DNA of 64,000 nt from Bacteroides pyogenes (GCF_014196225.1 NZ_JACIDI010000003.1:124001-188000); one strand, 5' to 3'. Numbered from the stretch's first letter, positions 9,010 to 17,554 are shown. Notes: generated by a model not told the origin, from the sequence alone. Program-made: numbers and translations.

Positions 9010-9309
9010 GGTAGATATAGAATGAAAAGTGTGAATACTGTTGTGTAGCCTTGCATGACAGGCTCTTCGGAAACTGTTTCCATTTTCCCGTTCTTTGTTT
9101 GAGACGATTGTCATAAAAAATCTCGATGGATAAACGAAAATAAGAAAATCATTGGCTGTGGATTCTTTATGGAAAATTGAAACAGTTTCTTATTTTTCTA
9201 TTTAGAGCATATAATAGAATAAGAGACAGGCTGCTTGTTTTCAACATCCGGAAAACTTATTCTATATAATGCTTATTTAGTATAATTTATTTTTCCAAAC
9301 CTACTTTCA
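9010..9309. other. Intergenic region with nested inverted repeats
   Basis: This 300-bp AT-rich gap inside the inositol-lipid cluster shows no coding frame. It holds GGAAACTGTTTCC (9069-9081) and, 98 bp on, the reverse complement of its core, GAAACAGTTTC (9179-9189). It also has a large imperfect inverted repeat with 18-bp arms at 9206-9223 and 9256-9273, ending about 36 bp before the pgpA-like start. These could be a regulator site and an RNA hairpin in the leader, but function is not shown. Confidence 0.5.
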
Positions 9310-9786
9310 ATGAAACCGCCCTTTCTACCAGTTCTTGTAGGTACAGGCTTCGGCGCCGGCTTTTCTCCTGTTGCGCCCGGTACGGCCGGGGCGTTGCTGG
9401 CTTCCGTCGTTTGGATAATACTCTATCATTCGCTTGCGTACTCCTTCCTTTGGTGGCTTACCCTTTTTCTTGCCGCAGCATTTACTTTTGCCGGCATTTG
9501 GGCGGCAGACAAATTGGAGCCTTATTGGGGCGAAGACTCTTCACGCGTGGTGATAGATGAAATGGTCGGTGTATGGATTCCTTTGTTGGCAGTGCCTGAT
9601 GACGCTCATTGGTATTGGTATGTGCTCGGGGCGTTTTGCCTGTTTCGTGTCTTTGATATATTCAAGCCTTGGGGTATACGGAAGATGGAGAGCTTTGGCG
9701 GAGGAGTGGGAGTGATGATGGATGATATTTTGGCAGGGTTATACAGTTTTATCTTGTTGGCAGGAGTAAGATGGGTGATTGGTTGA
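9310..9786 (+). CDS. PgpA-family phosphatase, likely phosphatidylinositol-phosphate phosphatase
   Basis: This 158-residue membrane protein has the phosphatidylglycerophosphatase A signature: an N-terminal GTGFGAGFSPVAPGTAGAL loop and the acidic DEMVGVWIPL motif, with helices at about 25-60 and 85-110 and at the C-terminus. PgpA enzymes remove a phosphate from phosphatidylglycerol-phosphate. Here, between MIPS and a CDP-alcohol phosphatidyltransferase, dephosphorylation of phosphatidylinositol-phosphate to phosphatidylinositol is more likely; in B. thetaiotaomicron I recall BT_1525 being assigned that step. A PgpA acting in ordinary phosphatidylglycerol synthesis cannot be excluded from sequence. 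Confidence 0.85.
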   Translation: MKPPFLPVLVGTGFGAGFSPVAPGTAGALLASVVWIILYHSLAYSFLWWLTLFLAAAFTFAGIWAADKLEPYWGEDSSRVVIDEMVGVWIPLLAVPDDAHWYWYVLGAFCLFRVFDIFKPWGIRKMESFGGGVGVMMDDILAGLYSFILLAGVRWVIG

Positions 9787-10274
9787 GGCGGATCGGGCGG
9801 ACGATTTCGAGTAAGGGCGGGATATTTATGTTTTTACGGGCGCAACTCTCTGCGCAGATGTCTACGGTTGCCGATTTTCTGGTAACGATTCTTCTGGTCA
9901 GGCTGTTTGATGTATATTATGTGTATGCTACTCTGGCGGGAGCTATCTATGGCGGAATTCTTAACTGTGTCATCAATTACAAATGGACATTCAAGTCGAA
10001 AGGGAAGAAGACGAACGTAGCCGTGAAGTTTATCCTTGTGTGGATTTGCAGCATTCTGCTGAATACATGGGGAACCTATATGCTGACCGAGTCGCTGGGA
10101 AGGATTCCGTGGGTGCGCGACAAGCTCAGTTTATACTTCAGCGACTTCTTTATTATGCCTAAACTTGCGGTGGCGGTTCTTGTGGCGCTTATCTGGAATT
10201 ACAACATGCAGCGGGTTTTCGTATATAGAAGCATCCATACGAAAAGGCTGTTTAAAAGACGAAATAGAAAATAA
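9771..10274 (+). CDS. GtrA-like four-helix membrane protein
   Basis: This 167-residue protein has four predicted membrane helices and fits the GtrA family (PF04138): FLRAQLSAQMSTVADFLVTILLV near the start and the NYKWTF motif after helix 2. GtrA proteins are thought to flip or support transfer of lipid-linked sugars. The frame overlaps the end of the phosphatase gene by 16 bp; an internal ATG at 9828 (MFLRAQ) is an alternative start and would remove the overlap. Placement between inositol-lipid enzymes suggests it helps translocate an inositol-lipid intermediate, which is inference only. Confidence 0.8.
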   Translation: MGDWLRRIGRTISSKGGIFMFLRAQLSAQMSTVADFLVTILLVRLFDVYYVYATLAGAIYGGILNCVINYKWTFKSKGKKTNVAVKFILVWICSILLNTWGTYMLTESLGRIPWVRDKLSLYFSDFFIMPKLAVAVLVALIWNYNMQRVFVYRSIHTKRLFKRRNRK

Positions 10275-10288
10275 ACAGAAAATAAAAT

Positions 10289-10960
10289 ATGAACTACAGA
10301 GACTATTTACAGCAGTTGATTTATAAAATAATCGACCCGGTGATAAAGGGGATGATTAAAATCGGGATTACTCCCAACTTCATTACCACGGCAGGCTTCC
10401 TTTTGAATGCCGTGGCAGCCGGCATACTCGTATATGCAAGCATTTATGCCGAACACGGAGATTTCTCATATCTCGGATGGTCGGGGGGCATTATTCTTTT
10501 TGCCGGTCTGTTCGATATGATGGACGGACGCGTGGCCCGGGTAGGAAACATGAGTTCTGCGTTCGGCGCTTTGTATGATTCCGTGCTCGACCGCTACAGC
10601 GAACTGGTGACTTTCTTCGGCTTGTGTTATTTCCTGCTGATGGAAGGGTACTTCTTTTATTCGGTTATCGCGTTTATCGCCCTCATCGGCTCGCTGATGG
10701 TGAGCTATGTTCGTGCCCGTGCCGAAGGATTGGGAATCGAATGCAAGGTGGGAGTCATGCAACGCCCCGAACGGGTGGTTCTCACTGCTTTGGGGGCCTT
10801 GTTTACGGGCATATTCGGTCATGTCACGGCTTTCGATCCTATTCTTATTCTGGTTGTTCCTCTGACTCTGATTGCGGTTCTTGCCAATGCGACTGCATTC
10901 GTGCGTATCAATCATTGTCGTAAAGTGTTGGAAGCGGACGGCCAAAAGAAAGATAACTGA
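10289..10960 (+). CDS. CDP-alcohol phosphatidyltransferase, likely phosphatidylinositol-phosphate synthase
   Basis: This 223-residue integral membrane enzyme has the family signature D-G-x2-A-R-x8-G-x3-D-x3-D, seen as [19 protein letters not shown] followed by SVLD (residues about 75-97), and about six membrane helices. It would join CDP-diacylglycerol to inositol-phosphate, releasing CMP. The gene lies 14 bp after the GtrA-like gene and 10 bp before the PAP2 gene, so it is in an operon. The equivalent B. thetaiotaomicron gene (BT_1523, from memory) was assigned phosphatidylinositol-phosphate synthase. A standard PgsA or PssA role is possible but less fitting here. Confidence 0.88.
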   Translation: MNYRDYLQQLIYKIIDPVIKGMIKIGITPNFITTAGFLLNAVAAGILVYASIYAEHGDFSYLGWSGGIILFAGLFDMMDGRVARVGNMSSAFGALYDSVLDRYSELVTFFGLCYFLLMEGYFFYSVIAFIALIGSLMVSYVRARAEGLGIECKVGVMQRPERVVLTALGALFTGIFGHVTAFDPILILVVPLTLIAVLANATAFVRINHCRKVLEADGQKKDN

Positions 10961-10970
10961 GGTGCGGATC

Positions 10971-11909
10971 ATGATGCTGAAAATAAATAAAATGCCATCG
11001 CCGAAGGAAACAGGAATCGTATTGATAGGCACAGTGCTTTTCATCCTTCTTACGGCACTGTTTATCGGACTTCGTGCGGAACACATTTTCATGGCAGGGC
11101 TTTACTTGCTGTTGTTTTTCTTGGGTTTGCCTACCCGTAAGCTGGCCGTCGCTTTGCTCCCTTTCGCTGTGTTCGGCATTTCGTACGATTGGATGCGGAT
11201 ATGGCCCAATTACGAGGTTAACCCGGTGGATGTGGCCGGGTTGTATCATTTGGAGAAGAGCCTGTTCGGCATAACGTATCAGGGCGATCTGCTCATTCCG
11301 TGCGAATATTTTGCCATACGCCATTGGACGTTCGCAGACGCTCTGGCAGGAATCTTTTATCTTTGCTGGGTGCCTGTTCCCATAGCGTTCGGCGTCTGGC
11401 TGTATCTCACGAAAGCCCGCAGAACATATTTGAGGTTTTCGATGGTGTTCCTGTTTGTCAACCTTATCGGTTTTGTGGGCTATTATCTGTATCCGGCGGC
11501 TCCTCCGTGGTATGCCATCGAATACGGGTTCGAGCCTATGCTGAATACTCCGGGTAATGTGGCGGGACTCGGTAGATTCGATTCGCTGGTGGGGATGAAT
11601 ATATTCGGCTCTATTTACGGGCGTAACGCCAATGTGTTTGCAGCCGTGCCTTCCCTGCATGCGGCATACATGGTGGTCGCGCTTGCCTATGCCGTTATCC
11701 ATCGGTGCAGATGGTATGCGGTCGCCCTTTTCGCTGTTGTTATGGCGGGAATCTGGGCTACGGCCGTTTATTCCTGCCACCATTATATTATTGATGTCGT
11801 GCTTGGAGTGGCCTGTGCGCTTCTCGGGATGCTGATTTTTGAAAAAGGATTGATGAAAAGCAAGAGATTCAAGCGTTTTTTCGATACATACTACAATTAC
11901 ATTCGCTGA
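10971..11909 (+). CDS. PAP2-superfamily enzyme resembling Aur1, candidate phosphoinositol-ceramide synthase
   Basis: This 312-residue polytopic protein has about six helices. The phosphatase-type motifs are AAVPSLHAAYM (about residue 225) and SCHHYIIDVVLG (about 270), giving the His and His-Asp catalytic pattern of fungal Aur1 inositol phosphorylceramide synthases. It would transfer phosphoinositol from phosphatidylinositol to dihydroceramide. The start is the ATG at 10971, since the frame open from 10872 overlaps the previous gene. It abuts the UPF0104 gene (start 11911), so translation is probably coupled. The B. thetaiotaomicron counterpart (BT_1522, from memory) was proposed to have this role. 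Confidence 0.82.
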   Translation: MMLKINKMPSPKETGIVLIGTVLFILLTALFIGLRAEHIFMAGLYLLLFFLGLPTRKLAVALLPFAVFGISYDWMRIWPNYEVNPVDVAGLYHLEKSLFGITYQGDLLIPCEYFAIRHWTFADALAGIFYLCWVPVPIAFGVWLYLTKARRTYLRFSMVFLFVNLIGFVGYYLYPAAPPWYAIEYGFEPMLNTPGNVAGLGRFDSLVGMNIFGSIYGRNANVFAAVPSLHAAYMVVALAYAVIHRCRWYAVALFAVVMAGIWATAVYSCHHYIIDVVLGVACALLGMLIFEKGLMKSKRFKRFFDTYYNYIR

Positions 11910-11910
11910 G

Positions 11911-12900
11911 ATGAAAAATAAATACCGCAATCTGTTTCTGGCTTTTGGCGTGGTGGCTGTTTTGATTATGCTGCTCACTTTCGATATGGACTACCGCGAG
12001 CTTTGGGTAAATCTGAGGCAAGCGGGAGTCTATCTGCCTTTGATCCTGTTCCTGTGGCTGTTCGTCTATCTCATCAATACCTTGTCGTGGCATGTCATTA
12101 TCGGTAGCGGGGGTAAATCGAAAGTGCCGTTTCTGCGTCTTTTCAAGTATACTGTTACGGGATTCGCCCTGAATTATGTGACTCCGGTCGGGCTGATGGG
12201 AGGCGAACCCTACCGGGTGATGGAACTCAAACCCTACATCGGGTTGGAGAGAGCTACATCGTCTGTGATACTCTACGTAATGACGCATATCTTCTCGCAT
12301 TTCTGCTTTTGGATCAGTTCGGTCTTGCTTTATGTCTGTTTATATTCTGTGGGTCCGGCAATGGGTATCGTGCTTGGAACCATTACCGTCTTTTGTTTGC
12401 TGCTCGGGCTGCTCTTGCTCAAAGGATACCGGTATGGAATGGCTGTGGCTTTCACCCGCTTGGGCAGCCGGATTCCTTTCCTGAGAAAGAAAGCGGCTCG
12501 CTTCGCAGAGTCGCACCGGGCACAACTGGAGAGCATCGACCGCCAGATCGCTCTTTTGCATAAGCAAAACAAACGGAGTTTTTACGCAGCTCTTTTGTTG
12601 GAGTATATGGCACGTGTGCTGAGTTGTCTGGAGATTTGGTTGATTTTAAATGTACTGACTACGGATGTAAGTTTTCTCAATTGCATTCTGATTGCCGCAT
12701 TCTCTTCGTTGTTGGCGAACTTGTTATTTTTTCTGCCTATGCAATTAGGCGGACGTGAGGGTGGTTTTGCGCTTGCCGTGAGCGGACTTTCCCTTTCAGG
12801 AGCTTATGGAGTGTATGCCGCTTTGATTACCCGGATACGGGAGTTGTTTTGGATTGTCGTCGGGCTTGCTTTGATGAAGATAGGCAATAAAGAGGAATAG
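11911..12900 (+). CDS. UPF0104/LPG-synthase-like (YbhN family) membrane protein
   Basis: This 329-residue protein has about eight hydrophobic segments and the PF03706 features NYVTPVGLMGGEPYRVM (about residue 88) and PMQLGGREGGFAL (about 277). The family comprises the flippase half of MprF and related lipid-handling proteins. The gene begins one base after the PAP2 stop and closes the cluster before a strong terminator. A role as flippase or accessory for the inositol lipids is an inference from position. Confidence 0.8.
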   Translation: MKNKYRNLFLAFGVVAVLIMLLTFDMDYRELWVNLRQAGVYLPLILFLWLFVYLINTLSWHVIIGSGGKSKVPFLRLFKYTVTGFALNYVTPVGLMGGEPYRVMELKPYIGLERATSSVILYVMTHIFSHFCFWISSVLLYVCLYSVGPAMGIVLGTITVFCLLLGLLLLKGYRYGMAVAFTRLGSRIPFLRKKAARFAESHRAQLESIDRQIALLHKQNKRSFYAALLLEYMARVLSCLEIWLILNVLTTDVSFLNCILIAAFSSLLANLLFFLPMQLGGREGGFALAVSGLSLSGAYGVYAALITRIRELFWIVVGLALMKIGNKEE

Positions 12901-12940
12901 CCTGAGAATCCGGAAAGAATAAAGATAAGCTTTTGAGTCT

Positions 12941-13051
12941 TTAAAAAACACGGCGGGCTTTGAAAAAAACATCACCGTGTTTAATTTCAAAGCCCGCCGC
13001 CTTTTTTTCAAAGCCCGCCGCCTTTTTTTTAAATCCCGCTGTGTTTTTTAT
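12941..13051. repeat. Array of about 22-bp units, partly inverted
   Basis: Units are 12941-12962 (reverse orientation: CGGCGGGCTTTG core), a diverged 25-bp unit 12963-12987, then 12988-13008, 13009-13030 and 13031-13051 with the core CAAAGCCCGCCGCC followed by a T-run. The first unit is close to the reverse complement of the later ones. The remaining DNA to 13276 shows no recognisable gene; one + frame gives KKEDKPFVIVPVSGATRR-like sequence that I could not assign. Confidence 0.8.
12951..13008. terminator. Bidirectional intrinsic terminator of the inositol-lipid operon
   Basis: CGGCGGGCTTTG (12951-12962) pairs perfectly with CAAAGCCCGCCG (12988-12999), a 12-bp stem followed by a run of seven T on the + strand. 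An A-run precedes the stem, giving a U-tract on the other strand. It lies about 50 bp after the last + gene and before the convergent gene at 13277. Confidence 0.8.
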
Positions 13052-13276
13052 GGCCCTTCTACAGCTTGTCTATCCTTCCTGCAGAAGAAAGAGGATAAGC
13101 CCTTTGTCATCGTTCCGGTATCAGGAGCGACGCGAAGGAAATATGCAAACTGTTTGTCTGCATTTCCCTCTTTGGCGGACAAACTCTTTGCGGCAGGTAA
13201 AGAACCGGATGAGACGTTCATTGCTTTCCGGCGGACATTCTCTGCCCTTCATATGGGGAAAGTGATATTATTCCGG

Positions 13277-13726
13277 TTATTTCTTCAGAAACCCTCCCAG
13301 CAATCCGCCAGCCGCATTCTTGATACTCTCCATGATACCGCCTTTGTCGCCTGTGAGCGAGGCAACCAAAGAGGCCGTATCGATATTTCCTTCGCCCACT
13401 TTCTTCACAATGCCGTCTACCACTGCCGGCAGAGCATCTTTGATAGAGTTTGCAAGCCCTTCGCCCAATCCCAGCTTCCCGGCAATGTTGCTTGCAAAGA
13501 AGTTCTGAATGGCGCTCGTCACCGGGCTGGAACCTGCGCTGCTTTTTCCTTGCAGCAACGACAGAATATTTGCCGCTCCGCCTTCTTGTTTGGCGGAAGA
13601 TTTAAGACCTCCCATTACTGCATCCGTGATACCGCTGAAAATATTTGCATCCTGTCCTTGCGGAATATCGACTTTTCCTTTCAAGAGTTCCGGCAATGCC
13701 GATTGAATTAAGTTCTTCAAATCCAT
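13277..13726 (-). CDS. Small Gly/Ala/Ser-rich cytoplasmic protein (DUF937-like)
   Basis: This 149-residue protein has no signal peptide or membrane helix. It begins MDLKNLIQSALPELLKG and contains two similar stretches with SGITDAVMGGLKSSA and IAGKLGLGEGLANSIKDALPAV, ending in a GGLLGGFLKK tail. Composition and amphipathic helices resemble the YidB/DUF937 group and related Bacteroides hypotheticals, but the match is weak. It is transcribed alone on the - strand, convergent with the inositol-lipid cluster. Function unknown. Confidence 0.7.
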   Translation of the reverse strand: MDLKNLIQSALPELLKGKVDIPQGQDANIFSGITDAVMGGLKSSAKQEGGAANILSLLQGKSSAGSSPVTSAIQNFFASNIAGKLGLGEGLANSIKDALPAVVDGIVKKVGEGNIDTASLVASLTGDKGGIMESIKNAAGGLLGGFLKK

Positions 13727-13888
13727 ACTTTATCTGTATTAATGTGTTAATAATTGGCTAAAGATAATGAAAAACGAAGAAAAAAGCAAAGAATAATTGT
13801 TTATATATTAAAGGGTTAACATCTTTTGCATTCGAGATAAACCTCTGCGATATTAGTATATGATGCGTGTTACTACCATTAAAACCTT

Positions 13889-15154
13889 ATGAAAATGAAG
13901 AACACTGTTATACTTTTAGTTTTGTGGATATGGGGCTTTTTATCGACAGGAACAGTTAATCTATGGGCACAAGGAGAGATGGAAGGCTATCTTATCGTTA
14001 CCGGAGTGGTGAAGGACAAGCAAAGTAAAAAACCGTTGGAGAATGTAAATGTTTCTCTTTTCGGGAGCCACATTGGAACTGTGACCAATGCCGACGGACT
14101 GTTTACGTTGAAGATAAGAAAAGAAGACACTGCTCCGGTTCTGGAGCTCTCTCATATCGGTTACCGCAATGTTCGTGTCTCTCCGGAAGAAAACCGGAAA
14201 TCGGAGATCGTGGTATGGATGGTTCCGCAGGAGAGCCTGTTGCATGAGATCGTCGTTTTCGGGAATAATCCGCGGGCAGTGGTAGAGGAGGCGATAAAGA
14301 AAATCCCCGTCAATTACAGCACGAAAGATGATTTGTTGACCGGATTCTATCGTGAAACCGTGCAGAAGGGGCGGCGGTATATCAGTATCTCCGAGGCGGT
14401 GATCGATATTCTTAAAACGTCTTATGAAGAGAGAACGGCCGACTTCGACAAGGTTAAGATCGATAAAGGGCGACGTTTGTTGAGTCCGAAGCTGAGCGAT
14501 ACGCTGGCCGTTAAGGTGGTAGGAGGTCCTAACCTGTCTCTTTATCTCGATATAGTGAAGAATAGCGAAGCTTTACTGAACCGGGAGAGTTTGGAGCACT
14601 ATGACCTCTGGATGGAAGAACCTGTAATGATTGACAACCGCTTGCAGTATGTGATCGGTTTCCGGCCCGGAGTGATATTGCCTTACGCCCTCTTTTACGG
14701 CAAATTGTATGTCGACCGGGAGAAGTTGGCTTTTACCCGTGCGGAATTCAGCCTCGACATAAGCAATAAGATAAAAGCGATTCAGGCTATTCTTTATAAA
14801 AAGCCGTTGGGGTTGCGGTTTAAACCGCAGGAAGTGAGCTTTTTGATTACTTATAACGAACGCGACGGAAAAACATACCTGAATTATATTCGCAATGAAA
14901 TGCGCTTTAAATGCGATTGGAAAAGGCGGTTATTCTCTTCCGGATACACCGTTCTTACCGAAATGGTGGTTACAGACAGAAAAGAAGCCGGACGCTCCGT
15001 GATACCCGGCAAAGCAGTTTTCGGCTCCAAACAGGTGTTTTATGATAAGGTTTTCGAATATTGGAATCCCGATTTCTGGGGAGCTTATAATATTCTCGAA
15101 CCCACGGAATCTTTAGAGCATGCAGTGGAGAAGTTGAAAAAGCGATCCCGCTGA
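13889..15154 (+). CDS. Secreted protein with CarboxypepD_reg-like N-terminal domain
   Basis: This 421-residue protein has a signal peptide (residues about 1-28, ending in NLWAQ). A beta-sandwich of the carboxypeptidase regulatory-like type (about 35-120: VTGVVKDKQSKKPLENVNVS ending in a VVWMVPQ strand) is followed by a TonB-box-like EIVVFG stretch. The remainder begins AVVEEAIKKIPVNY and includes LLTGFYRETVQKG, a pattern seen in many Bacteroidetes envelope proteins of unknown function. It has no beta-barrel of SusC size. It is likely periplasmic or outer-membrane associated, and the role is not known. It stands alone, with no obvious operon partner. Confidence 0.78.
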   Translation: MKMKNTVILLVLWIWGFLSTGTVNLWAQGEMEGYLIVTGVVKDKQSKKPLENVNVSLFGSHIGTVTNADGLFTLKIRKEDTAPVLELSHIGYRNVRVSPEENRKSEIVVWMVPQESLLHEIVVFGNNPRAVVEEAIKKIPVNYSTKDDLLTGFYRETVQKGRRYISISEAVIDILKTSYEERTADFDKVKIDKGRRLLSPKLSDTLAVKVVGGPNLSLYLDIVKNSEALLNRESLEHYDLWMEEPVMIDNRLQYVIGFRPGVILPYALFYGKLYVDREKLAFTRAEFSLDISNKIKAIQAILYKKPLGLRFKPQEVSFLITYNERDGKTYLNYIRNEMRFKCDWKRRLFSSGYTVLTEMVVTDRKEAGRSVIPGKAVFGSKQVFYDKVFEYWNPDFWGAYNILEPTESLEHAVEKLKKRSR

Positions 15155-15228
15155 TAAAAGAAGCAGGGAGAAGAGAATCATCGGCCGTAAAAAAACTTGT
15201 TGATTGGTACATTTCGGACGAAATATTG

Positions 15229-15236
15229 TATTTTTG
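15229..15236 (+). promoter_or_regulatory. Candidate -7 element for the DUF4250 gene
   Basis: TATTTTTG fits TAnnTTTG and lies 20 bp before the ATG at 15257. TTG trinucleotides at 15197-15199 and 15204-15206 could serve as a -33 element at slightly long spacing. Confidence 0.5.
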
Positions 15237-15256
15237 CAGCAAAATTGCTGTTTGTT

Positions 15257-15433
15257 ATGGAATTGCCCAAAGACCCGATGATACTGTTTAGCGTTATCAA
15301 TACGAAATTGCGTGATTGTTATTCTTCGCTCGACGAGCTTTGCGAAGATATGAATGTAGACCGGAAAGATATTGTAAGCCGGTTGAAAAGCGCCGGCTTT
15401 GAATATAGCACGGAGCATAATAAATTCTGGTAA
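15257..15433 (+). CDS. DUF4250 family small protein
   Basis: This 58-residue protein starts MELPKDPMILFSVINTKLRD and continues with SLDELCEDMNVDRKDIVSRL and a C-terminal HNKFW. That is the full length and pattern of the DUF4250 family, a small helical domain with a helix-turn-helix look found in gut Firmicutes and Bacteroides. The ATG at 15257 is chosen over an upstream in-frame start at 15197 because the family begins with M-x-LPKDP and a promoter element falls between the two. Function unknown. Confidence 0.85.
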   Translation: MELPKDPMILFSVINTKLRDCYSSLDELCEDMNVDRKDIVSRLKSAGFEYSTEHNKFW

Positions 15434-15712
15434 TATTTTCTTCTCAACTTTCTGCGAGAGCGCATCATCCGGGTTGGAGTACGCTCATCATACTCTGTAT
15501 TTCGTTTTTTCCTGTTTCTGTTTTTTTATTTGTTTTCTTTGGGGCTTGGGTATGCTCCATATCCCTTAATTTTACCCCTCCATATATTCTGTTATGTTTC
15601 TTAACAAAGCATGAATGGAAACAGGTAGTCATTCGTTAATAAAAAACAAAAATCTTCCTTCCCGTTTAACTTTCTCTCTTTGCTGTATTCTAATCGGTAA
15701 AGCCTGGGAAAA
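15434..15712. other. Non-coding stretch, nothing recognised
   Basis: This T-rich DNA follows the DUF4250 gene, with no convincing frame, hairpin or promoter. Together with the remnant after it, it leaves roughly 440 bp without an intact gene. Confidence 0.5.
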
Positions 15713-15856
15713 ATGACTAACGGAGAACAAACCCGGCAGACTTGTATATAGAACCGCGAACAGGGATTCAGAATGCCGATGAACGAATGGAACAGTGATT
15801 TGTCAGACGAGGAGTTGAAAGAGCTCGTCAGCTTCTCTGAAAACAATATATCTTAA
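15713..15856 (+). pseudogene. Possible broken small gene with an internal TAG
   Basis: One frame from ATG 15713 gives MTNGEQTRQTCI, then TAG, then NREQGFRMPMNEWNSDLSDE and on to a TAA at 15854-15856. The second half (from ATG 15773 or 15779) encodes 27 residues with an acidic helical DEELKELVSFSENN pattern and ends 21 bp before the next gene. It could be an independent micro-ORF leader or the remains of a gene that once preceded the Spy/CpxP-like gene. No family is recognised. Confidence 0.3.
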
Positions 15857-15877
15857 AACTAAAAAAAACGTAAGATT

Positions 15878-16432
15878 ATGAGAACTAAAATTGTTTATGT
15901 AATGGCAATTGCCCTTTTCATAGTGGGGCACTCATCTGTTTTTGCTCAAAACAAAGGCGATAAAGAGAAAAAAGAAGCTCCTACCCGGGAGCAAATAACA
16001 AAGATGAAGGTAAATCGTGCCGTAAAAGCTCTGATGCTTGATGATGCTACGGCTGCAAAATTTGCGCCTGTGTACGAAAAATACCTCACGGAATTGCACG
16101 AATGCTGTGTTTCGATAAATGGCATATCCGGAACAAGTAAGAAGAAATCTCTTGCATCTGACAACAACACTGCACCGCTTTCCGAAAAGACTGATGCCGA
16201 GATTGCCAAACTGCTGAAGGAGCAGTTTGCCCAAAGTCGTAAAATGATGGATATACGCGAAAAATATTACGGGGAATTCAGCAAACTTCTTTCTCAGAGG
16301 CAGGTTATGAAGGTTTACCGGATGGAGAAGAATGGTGCGAATAAGTTCGGAAAAAAAAACGACCGCAGGAGAGGGCAGAGAGTGGGAGACGGATATCGTC
16401 AAAGACAGAAAGATTGTCCTTTTCGTAAGTAA
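15878..16432 (+). CDS. Periplasmic Spy/CpxP-like helical protein
   Basis: This 184-residue protein has a signal peptide (MRTKIVYVMAIALFIVGHSS, cleaved near VFAQ). The mature part is almost wholly helical and charged: TREQITKMKVNRAVKALMLD (about 37-56), a short Cys-containing loop (HECCVSIN), then AKLLKEQFAQSRKMMDIREK and a basic C-terminal tail. The layout matches LTxxQ/Spy-like periplasmic sensors or chaperones common in Bacteroides behind ECF sigma operons. The basic tail NDRRRGQR is unusual. No sigma factor is adjacent here. Function by analogy only. Confidence 0.65.
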   Translation: MRTKIVYVMAIALFIVGHSSVFAQNKGDKEKKEAPTREQITKMKVNRAVKALMLDDATAAKFAPVYEKYLTELHECCVSINGISGTSKKKSLASDNNTAPLSEKTDAEIAKLLKEQFAQSRKMMDIREKYYGEFSKLLSQRQVMKVYRMEKNGANKFGKKNDRRRGQRVGDGYRQRQKDCPFRK

Positions 16433-16498
16433 TCTTGAAAGGAATTTTACGGAAAAGCCGATGTAGCGTATCACATACGTCGGAAAGGACGATATAGC

Positions 16499-16553
16499 AA
16501 TCTCCTTATTCAACCTTTGCTCCATAATTTAAGAAAGGTTGGATAAGGAGATT
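16499..16553. terminator. Strong 20-bp stem-loop, likely bidirectional terminator
   Basis: The arms at 16499-16518 and 16534-16553 pair over 20 bp with a single G-T wobble and a 15-nt loop. The stem starts AATCTCCTTATTC and is followed by ATCTTTT. It lies between the + gene ending at 16432 and the convergent nfo gene ending at 16675. Confidence 0.75.
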
Positions 16554-16674
16554 ATCTTTTCGAAGCGGCTGCTTTGCTTGCAGAGTTTCTACTGCCGGAT
16601 ATTTATTTTCGGAATAACAGCTTTTCCGTTGCACGGATGATACGTCCGGATTATTCCGTCACGGCCCTGCCGTT

Positions 16675-17523
16675 TCAAACCGTTGCCGCAACGGACAGTT
16701 TTCTCAGCCATGCGATTTCTTCCGCCCACTTGCTTTCGTCCGGAGTTTCGAGAATGAGAGGCATGTTGTCGAACCGCGGATCGCTCATCAACCGTTCGAA
16801 GAAAGCGTTCCCGATCAGTCCCATACCGATGCTGTCGTGGCGGTCGACACGGCTGCCCAATGCTTTCTTCGAGTCGTTGATATGCATTCCCCGCAGATAG
16901 CCGAACCCTACTTCCCGGTCGAACTCTTCGAAAACACGGTCATAGTCCGTCAGGAAATCATAGCCGGCTGTGAAGGTATGGCAAGTGTCGAGGCATACTC
17001 CTACGCGACTCTTGTCGTCTACACGGTCGATGATGTACTTCAAATGCCAAAATTCATTTCCCAGATTACTGCCTTGTCCCGCAGTATTTTCGATAACCGC
17101 CGTTACTCCGGCGGTTTTTTCCAATGCCATGTTGATGCTCTCGGCAATGCGCGACAAACACTCTTCTACGCCGATCTTGTTCAGGTGACTGCCCGGATGA
17201 AAGTTCAGCAGCTTCAGTCCCAAGGCTTCGCAACGCTGCATCTCGTCCAGAAAGGCAGTGCGGCTTTTCTCCAGTCCTTCCTCTTCCGGATGGCCGAGAT
17301 TGATGAGATAACTGTCGTGCGGAAGAATATGTTCCGGTTTGAAACCGTACTTTTCGCAATTCTCTTTAAACAGACGGATGCTTTCTTCCGTCAAAGGCTT
17401 ACTTACCCATTGCCGCTGATTCTTCGTGAACAGGGCGAAAGCGTTCGCTCCGATTTCATGTGCGTTGACAGGCGCCAGTTCCACGCCGCCCGATGCCGAT
17501 ACATGTGCTCCGATGTATTTCAT
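16675..17523 (-). CDS. nfo: Endonuclease IV (AP endonuclease)
   Basis: This 282-residue protein is the usual length for Nfo. The TIM-barrel metal ligands are in recognisable motifs: [13 protein letters not shown] at the N-terminus, LLNFHPGSH (about 108), [14 protein letters not shown] (about 143), [16 protein letters not shown] (about 178) and MHINDSK (about 216). It cleaves 5' of abasic sites in base-excision repair using three zinc ions. It is a single gene read leftwards; the upstream region has a -7 element and two copies of a palindrome (17574-17658). Confidence 0.96.
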   Translation of the reverse strand: MKYIGAHVSASGGVELAPVNAHEIGANAFALFTKNQRQWVSKPLTEESIRLFKENCEKYGFKPEHILPHDSYLINLGHPEEEGLEKSRTAFLDEMQRCEALGLKLLNFHPGSHLNKIGVEECLSRIAESINMALEKTAGVTAVIENTAGQGSNLGNEFWHLKYIIDRVDDKSRVGVCLDTCHTFTAGYDFLTDYDRVFEEFDREVGFGYLRGMHINDSKKALGSRVDRHDSIGMGLIGNAFFERLMSDPRFDNMPLILETPDESKWAEEIAWLRKLSVAATV

Positions 17524-17554
17524 GTTTTCTTTTTCGTTTATGAATGATTCGTTA

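Noticed and set aside
12977..13711. 244-codon + frame across the terminator array and opposite the DUF937-like gene
   Set aside because: The first part is repeat-derived and the last part is antisense to a better gene; the middle (KPFVIVPVSGATRRKY) is not recognisable.
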